Source of the DNA: Durusdinium trenchii
Lineage: Eukaryota > Sar > Dinophyceae > Suessiales > Symbiodiniaceae
Assembly: GCA_963970005.1 (NCBI GenBank)
Contig: CAXAMN010023361.1
Location: 1,832,986-1,896,985 of the forward strand
DNA length: 64,000 nucleotides
Direction: 5' to 3'
Position numbers and translations under genes: made by a program
Part shown: positions 51,640 to 62,262 of the stretch, piece by piece
Numbering within the stretch: the stretch's first letter is position 1
Layout of the letters: every line of letters starts with the position of its first letter
Notes under the pieces: model-generated
What the model was told of the DNA's origin: nothing
Seen by the model: the letters and a program-made list of their open reading frames with translations, nothing else
The model's database searches: none

Positions 51640-51933
51640 GTGCTGGACGAACGATACGGACTTTTTGGGTGCCCAAGCTGGGCTTTGATGTTGATTTGGT
51701 GGGTGTGAACTACCAGGGCCAGGGTGAAGGGTTCGACCAACACAGGTGAGGCAGTGCTGAGCATGGCGTATTGGATCAACACGTTTTGATGGCGAGAGCA
51801 GTGCTGAGCCGTGCTTGTCACAGTGCTGAGCTCACTGAGCTCACGGGTCAAACCTGATGTCCCAGATTTTGGCCCCGTTTTGTTGCACCGGTTGCCTCTA
51901 CGACTCTACGACCGCTCCAAGATATGGGTTTGT

Positions 51934-52020
51934 CCTATTATATAACAGTCGTTAAACAAGAACATCACTTTTTTAGAGAAAAGCTTTTACCAACCATCAT
52001 CATCCACTGTTACTGGTAGT
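51934..52020 (+). repeat. Intact paralogue of the repeat hit by Copia element 1 (empty site)
   Basis: It begins CCTATTATATAACAGTCGTT, has a single TCACT at 51965-51969, then GAGAAAAGCTTTTACCAACC and ATCATCATCCACTGTTACTG. The two flanks of element 1 align to it end to end. TAACAGT near the left end is inverted as ACTGTTA near the right end, which suggests a small inverted-repeat element. Confidence 0.75.
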
Positions 52021-53068
52021 AGGATAGACCCAACCAATATCTTAAAAAAAATACATACGTATGTATATATATATAAATAATACTTAATTCTCTTTGAACA
52101 GTCGTTGAATCCTGCAAGCACCCAAGCTCTGTTTCCCAATCGAAGTTGAGGACGGTATGTGACTGTCCGTGCAGCACGAAGTCGTATCTCTATGCCTTCT
52201 CGGGGTCGAGAGACCAGCAAGATATAACATGACAATGAACAATCTGTTGGTTTTCAGGGTCCATTGGTATGGTTTTCATTGCTCCGTTCCTTCCTCGCAG
52301 GCTCGCTCGGTCGCTTCTCTCTCCGCTGTTCGGCTCGGTCTTATCTCAGGTTTCATCGCTCCAACCGCCTTCGACGCGACGGTCGCGCGCGGAGAAAAGA
52401 CATGTTCCGGTATGAGGGTGCATGGGCGCCGGTAGGGTGGTACGGTAGGGTGGAGGTGTGGAGCACTGAGTTCTTGTTTCGTTATCCTTTGGCCCAGTCA
52501 ACAAAGGGCCTGGTCCTCAAGAGGAGACAAACCAAAGAACTGTGGAGAGAGATGTGTGTGTGTGTGTGTTTTACTTTTTGTTCTGTCAAAGAGCTCAAAG
52601 GACACCCGATGTCTTGCCCGGTTTCAGCACCTGACCACCTCTTTGAAAGCACATGGTGTGAGAACCGATCCAAAGGTCTGGGCCCGTGGGCAGGGGGACT
52701 GCGGTTTCCATCCGTTTCCCAGGTCGGTGTGTTCTCTCCCTGGAACTAAGATGGAAGTGGAAGGCCCATGAACCCACCCTGTTTGTAAAATGGCCTTCCT
52801 TTCGGTGCCATGCCATCCACTTCCATGTTAGTTCCAGGGAGTGCAAGTGGCAATTTTCGGGATAAACATCCACGATCTGAGAGCTCTCCCCTTCTTCCAA
52901 ATCGTCGGTTGCACATCCAAATTCAATGGATCGCGCCAAATGAATTCCTTCTTTTGCTTGATTGTCCCGTGATCAATCTTGAACCTAGGTGGTCGTGCCC
53001 CAGATCACATGGTAGGATCCTTCATGACTTTACGGTTTCGGTCCAAGGAGATCCTTCCATCGTGTCAG
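52021..53068. other. Unrecognised interval
   Basis: It contains a short TA run (52060-52080) and a GT run (52552-52568). Open frames exist on both strands, but none shows a family signature. Confidence 0.3.
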
Positions 53069-53130
53069 GTGAAGGATCCCGAGCTGGTCTTGGAAGCCGT
53101 TCGCCAGGACCGACGGCTAAGCTGTCACCA
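53069..53130 (+). CDS. Exon-like segment resembling a DUF4116 repeat
   Basis: After CGTGTCAG the frame reads VKDPELVLEAVRQDRRL. DUF4116 repeats have the form xDxExVLxAVxxDGxAL, so this may be one such repeat. The evidence is short and the borders uncertain. Confidence 0.35.
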
Positions 53131-56100
53131 CATGACCTCCATGTGTTACTGGAAGGCTCCGGAGGTTGAACAGCACGGCCTGGCCCTATGGCCATCTATG
53201 GTCTATTTCTCCATGTGTACCCCCTCTAGACTCTATCTAGTCCGGTAAGCTCAATCCAAACGAGTATTGGAGTACTCCAAAATGATCTATGCTTGGTTGA
53301 TGAGCAACTAATTTTGCAATCCTCATCTACCTCAAGAACCACTTTCTGACACACAGACCAAGGACACCACGGTGGGTTCACCGTGGTTTCCCACGGTGGT
53401 TGAAGTAAAGATCTACCAGGTACCATGGGCAAGTGGGGCCTTTTCACCACTTTCAAGACCACCATAGCGACATTTCCCAGACACAGCTTATGGGACGCCT
53501 GCATTGAGCCCTTTGCAACCCCAACTCATCGGCCCATACGGCAGTCCGGAGCTCGTTTGGGGGTCCCTCGGTCCTCCGGGGTCGGAGTCGGGGCCCCAGG
53601 ACTGGCGGGCCATTTTCTACGCCAAAGAGGTGATGCCTCGCGAGGTGGGTCGAGGTGGTCAAAAAACCTGCAACCCGTGGTTTCTTCCTTTTGGATTTTT
53701 CCATGGTTTGGTGACTTGACTGCAGTGGACAGTCCCCCAGGGTCGCCTCTTTTGGTTGGCATCCATTAAAAACTCGGCCGCTAGCATTCATGGGATGTTG
53801 GACGTTTGTGTTTCATCGAAGATGTAAGTATCTCAGGAAAAGAAGCATTAACCATCACTTGCCTTGTCTGGGAAAAACCTGTTCTTTTTGAGCATTCGTT
53901 TCAGTGAAGATATGTGGTTGGTGCATCACAGGTGGTGCAGAATCTTTCCATCAATTACAGAATGCCACTTGCCAGCAGTGATCACTTCTCAGCTGCTTCC
54001 CAGAAGACGCCTTTTCCTTTTTCAACCATATAATGAGTCCTCCTCATGATGGAGAGTTGAGAATTGTACTGTATCTATATATACTTACACATATTTCTTC
54101 TCCGACGATCCTTCTTTTGGGGGACCTAAAGAAACGATTTGGGCGCTCCAAAAAGAGGCTGCCACTTGTAGCAGCTCGACGCTCGCCACAGGTTCTCCGT
54201 CTCGTCTTCGGGTCGAAAGAACGAAGGGCCTCCGCAGCGGTCGGGGTGACCTCGGGCGGCTCCAGGCGGTGACCTCGGCGGTGTCCCAAAGTTGGAAAGC
54301 CCTAGGCGGCCGTCGCCGCATCGGGTCGATGAATCAAACCCCCCATCTCGAGGTGTCAGTTCGCATCTCCTGGGGATATAGGGAGGTTTGAAGTTATCAA
54401 CAGTTCATGATACCTTGGCTGGAAGAAGAGGCTCGGCTCGGTTGATCCTTGAGGCCGTTGACCATCCTGTGGCATGTTATTATTTCTTTTTTTCGGACAC
54501 GTTTGCAAAGGTGAGCCAATGTTTTCCAGTCACCCAATGCATCCTCCCCATGTTGTACAAGCTCATAGGACATGAAATGGACTTGCACCTTGGATTCTCT
54601 CCCTGCGCAGGGGTGGCATGGGTTTGACAAGCCACTCCCACTTGAAGTTGATTTGTACCCAATGCAGACTAGGCCTGACTAGGCCCTTTCTGGCTACATA
54701 TTGATGGATTGTATTGACCTCTAGGCCACTGCTCTCCTAGGATTCCCGATGTCATCTTGTTAAAGGATCTGTAAGGCAGTACTGTACACGTGCCTTCTCA
54801 GACTGCAAGATTGATTTTTGATCCCATGTATCTTCAGTCAGATCGACTCCCTTTTTCCGCAGGCTTATGATCAGATATGATCAACAACCACGGGAAAGCA
54901 ACCAAGCAGAAAGGCAGTGAGACAAAATACAGGCTGACTGCATAACAAAGCACAAAGGATCATTCAATCAATTCCAAACATGGTTTTATATAAGACTATA
55001 AGACTTCAATCGTGGCTGACTTTTCACCGGGATATAGGCTCGTCCGTCACACGGTTGAACAGGGTCCAAGATGAGGATTGAACTTGGCAATAGACCATGG
55101 GTAAACCACGTGCCAGTTTAAACCATCGTTGCCAGTTCGCTCAAAAGCCCCCAGGAAAGAGGGGAAAGAGGAGTCCCAGCGTAATGGCGTGATGTGATGT
55201 GAGGACCAGGCTGTGGCGGTACCATACCAGTCCTGCGCTTCAGAGATACGACACCTCCCGCAACAAGTGATCTGTATGGTGAACATTGGTGAACGACACC
55301 TCCCCGGAAAAAAAAACTCACACAAATCAACAAGCAAAAATCGTGGCACCTGGGCCACCATCGACCATTGTCGACCATCGAACATCATCGACCCACGCCA
55401 CAACCACACTCCAGAAGTCGTGGCGCCCACGAATGATGCGGACTTAGCCGGGAGCCCTGGCGGGCGTGCCCTGGCGGGAGTTCAAAAACAAGAGCACCGT
55501 TCTGAACATCATTGAATTAGATGAATTTGGGCAGTTTGACCATTGAATTGGTTCAAGATGTCAGGGTTCAACTGAAGACCATTGGACAGGTCAGTTGGGT
55601 TCACTTGGAGCAAGGGGTGGATTGGAGCAAGACGAAGAACTCGAACTCGCTTGCCCTCGCTCGGACCCTGGACCGACGCGAAATTCCGAAGCACAAAAGA
55701 TTGTCCAAAGAGGTCAAAACCATGCAAAACCCGTCAACACCGGGCTTTTGGACAAACACCTTCAAGTTCTCTGCTGGATTGGTACAGAGATCTGCATGTT
55801 TCTGTTGAGTTTCTGTTCAGTTTTGCTTCCTTCCTGTTGTTTCTATCCTTCCACAGGCTGCAGGCACGAGCCTCACAGAGACCAGCTTTTTGGATAGCTG
55901 TTGACGTTTGACTGTTTTTGTCAGGGCATCCATGGCGGGCTTTTCAAACGCCCACCCCCCTCCGCTGTGTTTGAGTGAGTCCTGCAGGCTCTGGGGTGAC
56001 AGAGTGGTTTGCTTTCCACAGTGCACACATCCTTAGATGGATAGAAGATCAAAGATCCCAGCAATTTGGCCATGACAGATCCATCAGATTCTGTCTCATT

Positions 56101-56371
56101 GGGATCCAAAGGCTTTCCTGCCTTTCCTCAAAATCGTCGATCCACCTCGATCTACCTCGATTCTCGTATATCACGCGCCCCACCTCGCCGATCCACCTGG
56201 CACCTCGGATTCAAGGTGCTTGCAGCATTGACACAGTCCCTGCCTGGCTCGTTTGCTCCGGGTGATTGGAGTTGGAGAAATCGAAACAGATCGAACGGTT
56301 TTGTGTGCTTAGTTGTTCAATGCGAATGGAAGTGCAGCGACACGTACAGTGCAACTTGTACATATATATGT
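53131..56371. other. Interval before Copia element 2, largely unrecognised
   Basis: A small palindromic region at about 53355-53400 carries CCACGGTGG, CACCGTGG and CCCACGGTGG. A stretch at 55600-55760 is open in three frames (for example VDWSKTKNSNSLALARTLDR). No family is recognised. The 5' LTR of element 2 may begin in the last few hundred bases, but cannot be delimited without the 3' LTR. Confidence 0.3.
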
Positions 56372-56373
56372 AC
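56358..56373. repeat. Perfect 16-bp palindrome GTACATATATATGTAC
   Basis: A self-complementary AT-rich palindrome directly upstream of the spliced-leader relic. It could contribute to promoter function or simply be a TA run. Confidence 0.7.
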
Positions 56374-56393
56374 CATATGTATTTTGGCTCAAG
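56372..56393 (+). other. Spliced-leader (DinoSL) relic upstream of Copia element 2
   Basis: It matches the 22-nt dinoflagellate spliced leader at 18 of 22 positions, including an uninterrupted 13-base 3' end ATTTTGGCTCAAG. Such relics mark DNA made by reverse transcription of trans-spliced mRNA. It lies 100 bp before the primer-binding motif and 181 bp before the gag-pol ATG. Confidence 0.7.
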
Positions 56394-56493
56394 GATCAAG
56401 CGACTAGAAAAGGTGCGGTTTCCGTTCCGACGCTACGCCGCTTATGGACCGTCAGTGATAGCTTCAAACTTCGCTGATTAAGATCCACTCGCA

Positions 56494-56507
56494 GGTTATC
56501 AGCCGTA
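56494..56507 (+). promoter_or_regulatory. Primer-binding motif GGTTATCAGCCGTA of element 2
   Basis: Identical to 37679-37692. The preceding bases end in CGCA, which fits a canonical LTR end in CA. Confidence 0.65.
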
Positions 56508-56574
56508 CGCGCTCTTTATAGCCGTACGAGCTACACGAGACCAAGAACAAGACTAGTCATTACAGAAACCTGCA

Positions 56575-59500
56575 ATGTCAAGCTCAGGAGGAAATGGAAG
56601 CGAACCCTATTCATTCGCTGCTCCTGGTGGTCCCAACACCATTTCGTCACCAGACTCTACAATGGGTACTGATTCATCAGCAAATGCTGACGTTATCACT
56701 ATGCCTACTGGATCACAAATCTCGGAAAGATCCGTGCCACCGGCTCGGAATCTGACCGATCTTGCACCCGTAGGACCAAGAAGATCGATGAGAGCTACAA
56801 CAAGATCTACATCGCCTATAACGTCTACCGCGAAATCCCCAAGAAGGAGTATAGAGAAGAGACGTGACGATGATAGAGGAACAAAAGAGCAAAGAAGAGA
56901 GATTCAGCTGGGTGAAGAATTGAGATCGGCGAGAAACGCATACAATTTTCTTCATGAAGAATATGAATGCATCCAAGCCGGATACTCACGACTACACCAC
57001 GAGGCTGAAGTGGAGTTCAGGCAAATGTCTGGCTACAACAGGAAGATGCAGGAACATCTACAAAAGATGACACAGGAAGATGAAGGAGCGACAATAAGAA
57101 TTGAAGAGCTCGAACACAAGCTACGCTTGGCGGAATCGACAGCTGAACATATCTACATGAGATATCAAGAGCTTGCACAAGAAACTCATCAAGAACATTC
57201 AGAGCTTGAATCTGTGAAAGCAACGAAGGACAGAATGTCCCAAGAGCTTCAAGCAGCAATTGGACACATCCAAGAACAGAATGAATCTTCATTGGCGATC
57301 AATAGAAGATCAAAAGCCATTCAGGATGAGAACACAGCCTTCGTCGGAATAGCTAACCAGATACAAGCTAGAATGATTGCGCTACAGGATGAGAATGTCA
57401 ACATGCACGAGGTGATCCAACACCAGAGAGAAGAACAATGGAACAGTGAGGTCAGGGAAAGACGTCTTCAACACAGTGTTCACTCATCTCAAGATCAGAG
57501 CAATCAGGAAGCTATGGTTATTGATCATCTACGAGGTCAACTAGCTATGGCACGTGGAGCTGAACTCAACGCGAGAGCAGAGATAGGAGAGATGGAAGTG
57601 TGCATGAGGATGGAGATGTTTGTATGCCAGACTGAAGTCTCTGCTAAAGAAATGGCAGAAATGAAGGCGAGCCACCATGAATACGAAGCAAACGTCGCAA
57701 AGGAGGTTATTGCAAAAGGAGAAATATTCAACAACGAAGTCCTAGAAGGTTCCATCCGTGAACGACAACAGTTGAAAGACGCCAACCTCGCTCTATCCGA
57801 AGCCAACGCACAGCTGAAAAGAGAGAATATGATGAGAGCTCCTATGTTCGGCGATGATGGTGCTGAAATTCAACAGAAGATCAGAGAGCTGGAGAATGCA
57901 CTATTGGAAAGCCAGAAGGAGACAAAGAATGTCATTATGGAAAATGCGAAATTAAAAGCAGAAGCACGAATGGCACCCATAGTCTCTCGGTACAGCAAGC
58001 GTCCTAGTTCCAGAGACCGCGGGTTACCAACCCACGCGTCCGAGGAAGATGAGATTCGGAACGCAAAAGAGGAGGCGAAGCACTACAAGGACGGGTACAA
58101 TGAGATGACAGAGAGCCGAGATGAGATGTATCAATGGTATGCCGAAACCCACAATGAGTACGCCGAGGAAAGGGAGAAATCAATTGAGCTATCCGAGGCG
58201 AACAAATCATTGAGGGACAAGATTTCAGAAGCAGAAGCATCCTCTTCATCTCATCTTGCACCGGCAACCTCTACAATCATGAAAGTATCGAGGAAGGAAG
58301 AATCAAAGATAAACGTTCCGTCATGGCCCAGGATCAATGATCTTGGACTATGGAAGGCAAATCTCATTCAATCGATCATCATTGCGGCCAATGATTCAGA
58401 TCAAGAGCCCTGGATCGACTGGATCAAAGAAGCCATGGACGATCCTGATCCGGACAAGTTTGTCGACTCAGGAGACCAAAGATTCCATTCAATCGATGCC
58501 AAACTCGGCCTAGCTCTTACCAAGGTCGTCATGGATGCGAAAGATGATGGTTCAGGTGTAGCTATGAAGTTGAGGACGAGGATCAATGCAAAAGGGAGAA
58601 CATCAAGCCTCATAAAGGGAAGAGAGGTCCTAGCCCTGATCCTTATGAATTTCAAGACAACATCAAATGTGGAAGTCTTATATACTTCAATGCACCTCTA
58701 CCAACTAGAATATCAAGGAGACAAGAACTTATCGTTGTTCTTCCACACTTGGGATGAGATTCTGGCAGGAATGAAGCCCGTTGACGTCCCGAGCGACGAA
58801 ACTCTTCGGGATCTCCTATGGAGAAAGATCAGGAACTCAAACCTCATGGCATACGACATCAGCGCCTACAACAGCATGAACGACGATGATGCCAAGAAGA
58901 CATACAAACATCTACGTGATATGATCAGAAGGCACATCGAACGGCAAACTGAAGACAGGATGATCCTGGAAAAGGAGAAGGCAGTGAAGAATGTGGCCAA
59001 TATCTTTCAGAATCTCAAACCAGGCGGACCTGCTCCAAAACTGAAAGCTGCACCAGCTGATCCGAAGAAGAAACCAAAAGGGCAACAAGAACAGGTTGTC
59101 TCAGAAGACGCTGCTGCAGTGAAGCCGAAACCCAATCCCAAGAAGCATCCTGAAGACAAGAACAAAAAGGGAAAGGGGAAAGGTAAAGGTGATGGAAAGG
59201 ATCGCAGCCGAAGTCCGAGTACAGACAAGAAGAAGATACCATGCAAATACTTCGTGAAAGGTAACTGCACTATGGGGAAAGATTGCCCATTCAGTCACAA
59301 GAAACCCAGATCACCATCCAGAGGATCTTCTGTCGGAAAGAATGACAAGCCAGTATGTTGGATGTGGATTCGAGGAACTTGTGACAAAGGGAAGGATTGC
59401 AAGTTCTACCATGACCCAAAAGCCTCTCCTAAGAAAGGGATATCTGCACCAGCTGACTCAGGAGACGATAGGCCAAAGCCCAAGGCAAAACCCAAACCGA

Positions 59501-62262
59501 AGCCTAAGGCGAAGCCTGGAGCCCCAGCCATTGACGGTGAACTCTTCATGGACGAATCCGAAGATGAAGGGATTGCTGCATCCGCCAAGGCAAGAGAAGG
59601 AGGTGCAAAAGTATCCTTTGATGAAGAGACTTGTGAGATCATGTTGAACGAAGCGATCTACTCAGTCAGGAACAAATGGAAGGTAGTAGAAAGGAAACCT
59701 CTACGTCCAGACATCAAACGATACGATGAGAAAGAGCTCACCTGCTACACGAGGAAAGAACAAATCAGATTTGAAGAAAAGGTCGCAGAGGCAAGAGGCA
59801 TATTGATGGTCCCCTACACTGAGATCAAGAGGGTCCGAATACCAGTTGGACCAAAGGGTGACCTATCGGTCACTATGTCTTTTGACGAAGATGACGGCCT
59901 AGTTTTCCATCATAAAGTCATTCCTCATGTATGCGAGGGAAAGAAAGATCATGCAGACACAAAGACATTGTCTATTCCAGCCAAAGGGTCAAGAACAAAG
60001 TTCATCATGGACACAGGATGTGGGTATGATTTGATATCGAAAGGCAGAGCCAAGAAATTAGGTCTGGAAGTGAGAGAAAGCGACCAATCAATGTCGTTCT
60101 ATACTGCAAATGGAGTGACATCCACAAAAGGAGTCGCCGACATTCATTTCGACGAATTTGACTCTACCTACTCCCCATTCGTCCTAGATGAGTCTCCTTC
60201 AGTACTGTCTGTTGGAAAGAAATGCATGGAGGAAGGATACACATTCATATGGCCAGCCTGCGGCAACCCGTACATGGTTTCCCCGAACTACAAGAAAATC
60301 ATGTTAGAAGTAGAGGGAAACATCCCATATATTGTCAAGGGCAGTGACTTCTGTACTCCCACCGACGATACAAGGGCGGAGATGATCGCAAGGTTCACCC
60401 TAGGAGAAGATGAAGCTGATTACCAATCGACTTTCATCAACTGTGATGTGGATCCTCAAGGAATCATGTGTGATGATGACGACCTTCCTGTGATTGAGCC
60501 TCCAAAAGTCAAAAGGCGAAAGAGGAATAAGAAGTTCAAGGCATCTCCTGGAGAAGAAGATGAGGTAGGATCAGATGTCGCCGGAGACAGTGAACCAGAA
60601 GCTGACGATGATGATGCAGATGACATCGAGGTGGATGTTGTTGACGGTGCAAGTAGAATGGTGAGAAGAGGAACTCTGAAAGCAGATGCCAGGAAAATCG
60701 AGCATCTACTCACACATCGTTACAAGAATCCCTACTGTGAGTCATGCATCAGAGCAAAGATGAAACACTTCAAGACGCATCGAGGAGCGTTCAAGAGAAA
60801 GCTCAAAGCTTTTGGAGATCTGGTTACCTTTGATTTTGTCGATACGAGGAACATCCTTGATCAAGGGATCAGTACTGATCGAGAGATCTTTGTCATTCGT
60901 GACAGGTACACAGGCGTCATATGGGCCTATCCGTCGAAAGAGAGGTTTACCAAGGACGTGGTCAATGCAATAAACCACTTCAAAGGATTGAAGAAGATCA
61001 AGATTGCTTATGCCGACAAAGCCCCAGAGTTTGAGACGGCTATGAAGCAGCTGAAGATCCCATTCGATCACTCTCTACCGAATCATCCTCAGAACAATTC
61101 TCTGGCGGAGAGGAACAATCAGTTCATTATGATGACAACCGCAACTTGTCTCTTGGAAGCGGGGTTACCACCATGTTTCTGGAGCTATGCAGTAGAATGC
61201 GTCAGCCATCTTTTGAACATTGAGGAAGGAGAGGATGGAGTGAGCCCTTGGTACAAGCTACATGGAAAAGAGTTCCATGGAGAGAAGATTCCCTTTGGTG
61301 CAAAGGTCTTCTTCATGCCGAGCAGTCAAGGAAGGATTGAGCAGAAGCACAAGTTTGATCCCAAGGGAATCCCAGGTATTTTCGCCGGATATGAGATCAA
61401 GCCCGGGATGAACTGGTCGAGACAATACAGAGTGTGGAGTCTTGAAACTTTTGCACATCAAAGCCTTGCATTTGATGCCAATCGCCCTATCAGAAAGCTA
61501 CTCACACCACAGCTCACAGAGACCCTGGTATTCCTCGCTCCCATCGAATTCCCGTTGAAGGAAGGATACGAGAAGATCAACAACACGTTGGAAGGCATGA
61601 AGATCCGTGACAGGAGAGATGGAGAGCCAGAGGTCGGAGATCCTAGTCAAATGATTGACTATGGAGATTACGAACCAACTGAGCCCGGTATGGATTTTGA
61701 GGAGCTTGCGGAAAGGGAGATTAGGGATGAGGACGACGAAGACGCCATTGGAGATCATGAAGCAGATGATGAAGAACGAGATGATCCCGGTGATGATGAT
61801 GATCCAAAACCTGATGGCGGTCACTCCAAAATATTGTCCAAACCTGCCAAGGCGAAGGTACCACCTTCGACCGGCAGGGAAGATCACCCGCCAGTTGGAG
61901 ATCCTTCAATGGATCACATGTCCATGGGAAAAGCAAGTGATGGTATCATCTACTTGAATGATGATGGTGAAACCGTGAAACTGGACAGGAAAGGGAATCC
62001 ATATAAGGTTGGATCAGACGGAAGAAGGTTCTTCAGGTCATCACCGAGACCAAGATCAAAATATACTCCAGAAGAATGGAAAGCGTTGTCTCTATCTGAT
62101 AGAGCTATCGCTGAGAAGAAAGAAGCTCTCGAGAAAGAAAAGATGAAAGAGAGAGAGAGAGTAAAGGTGCGGGATCCAGCAAGGACAAAAGGAAGAAGAA
62201 AAAGAAGGAGGATAAGGATGATGATCCTAAGGACGTATCGCCCAACATCTCCATCGATCTGA
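56575..62262 (+). CDS. Copia element 2 gag-pol polyprotein up to the frameshift (1,895-aa frame)
   Basis: From ATG 56575. Residues 1-100 are Ser/Thr-rich. Residues about 100-540 form an extensive coiled coil rich in Glu, Gln and Met. Then comes a gag-like region (NVPSWPRINDLGLWKANLIQ) and two CCCH fingers starting at Cys890 and Cys928 (both C-x7-C-x5-C-x3-H), separated by Ser/Arg/Lys-rich linkers. Protease is IMDTGCGYD with Asp1146. The integrase zinc site starts at His1377 (CESC). Core acidic residues are Asp1420, Asp1481 (ADKAPE) and Glu1512, a 30-residue spacing. After that comes a long acidic linker. From about 62148 the frame is wrong: an indel in a GA repeat moves the true coding sequence into the next frame, so the last 38 codons are not native. 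Confidence 0.92.
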   Translation: MSSSGGNGSEPYSFAAPGGPNTISSPDSTMGTDSSANADVITMPTGSQISERSVPPARNLTDLAPVGPRRSMRATTRSTSPITSTAKSPRRSIEKRRDDDRGTKEQRREIQLGEELRSARNAYNFLHEEYECIQAGYSRLHHEAEVEFRQMSGYNRKMQEHLQKMTQEDEGATIRIEELEHKLRLAESTAEHIYMRYQELAQETHQEHSELESVKATKDRMSQELQAAIGHIQEQNESSLAINRRSKAIQDENTAFVGIANQIQARMIALQDENVNMHEVIQHQREEQWNSEVRERRLQHSVHSSQDQSNQEAMVIDHLRGQLAMARGAELNARAEIGEMEVCMRMEMFVCQTEVSAKEMAEMKASHHEYEANVAKEVIAKGEIFNNEVLEGSIRERQQLKDANLALSEANAQLKRENMMRAPMFGDDGAEIQQKIRELENALLESQKETKNVIMENAKLKAEARMAPIVSRYSKRPSSRDRGLPTHASEEDEIRNAKEEAKHYKDGYNEMTESRDEMYQWYAETHNEYAEEREKSIELSEANKSLRDKISEAEASSSSHLAPATSTIMKVSRKEESKINVPSWPRINDLGLWKANLIQSIIIAANDSDQEPWIDWIKEAMDDPDPDKFVDSGDQRFHSIDAKLGLALTKVVMDAKDDGSGVAMKLRTRINAKGRTSSLIKGREVLALILMNFKTTSNVEVLYTSMHLYQLEYQGDKNLSLFFHTWDEILAGMKPVDVPSDETLRDLLWRKIRNSNLMAYDISAYNSMNDDDAKKTYKHLRDMIRRHIERQTEDRMILEKEKAVKNVANIFQNLKPGGPAPKLKAAPADPKKKPKGQQEQVVSEDAAAVKPKPNPKKHPEDKNKKGKGKGKGDGKDRSRSPSTDKKKIPCKYFVKGNCTMGKDCPFSHKKPRSPSRGSSVGKNDKPVCWMWIRGTCDKGKDCKFYHDPKASPKKGISAPADSGDDRPKPKAKPKPKPKAKPGAPAIDGELFMDESEDEGIAASAKAREGGAKVSFDEETCEIMLNEAIYSVRNKWKVVERKPLRPDIKRYDEKELTCYTRKEQIRFEEKVAEARGILMVPYTEIKRVRIPVGPKGDLSVTMSFDEDDGLVFHHKVIPHVCEGKKDHADTKTLSIPAKGSRTKFIMDTGCGYDLISKGRAKKLGLEVRESDQSMSFYTANGVTSTKGVADIHFDEFDSTYSPFVLDESPSVLSVGKKCMEEGYTFIWPACGNPYMVSPNYKKIMLEVEGNIPYIVKGSDFCTPTDDTRAEMIARFTLGEDEADYQSTFINCDVDPQGIMCDDDDLPVIEPPKVKRRKRNKKFKASPGEEDEVGSDVAGDSEPEADDDDADDIEVDVVDGASRMVRRGTLKADARKIEHLLTHRYKNPYCESCIRAKMKHFKTHRGAFKRKLKAFGDLVTFDFVDTRNILDQGISTDREIFVIRDRYTGVIWAYPSKERFTKDVVNAINHFKGLKKIKIAYADKAPEFETAMKQLKIPFDHSLPNHPQNNSLAERNNQFIMMTTATCLLEAGLPPCFWSYAVECVSHLLNIEEGEDGVSPWYKLHGKEFHGEKIPFGAKVFFMPSSQGRIEQKHKFDPKGIPGIFAGYEIKPGMNWSRQYRVWSLETFAHQSLAFDANRPIRKLLTPQLTETLVFLAPIEFPLKEGYEKINNTLEGMKIRDRRDGEPEVGDPSQMIDYGDYEPTEPGMDFEELAEREIRDEDDEDAIGDHEADDEERDDPGDDDDPKPDGGHSKILSKPAKAKVPPSTGREDHPPVGDPSMDHMSMGKASDGIIYLNDDGETVKLDRKGNPYKVGSDGRRFFRSSPRPRSKYTPEEWKALSLSDRAIAEKKEALEKEKMKERERVKVRDPARTKGRRKRRRIRMMILRTYRPTSPSI
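62148..62161 (+). repeat. GA dinucleotide run at the frameshift of element 2
   Basis: AGAGAGAGAGAGAG lies where coding changes frame. Before it the frame of 56575 fits; after it the frame beginning at 62172 (GSSKDKRKKKKKEDKDDD) is the one that continues to RT. Replication slippage in the dinucleotide is the simplest cause. Confidence 0.7.
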
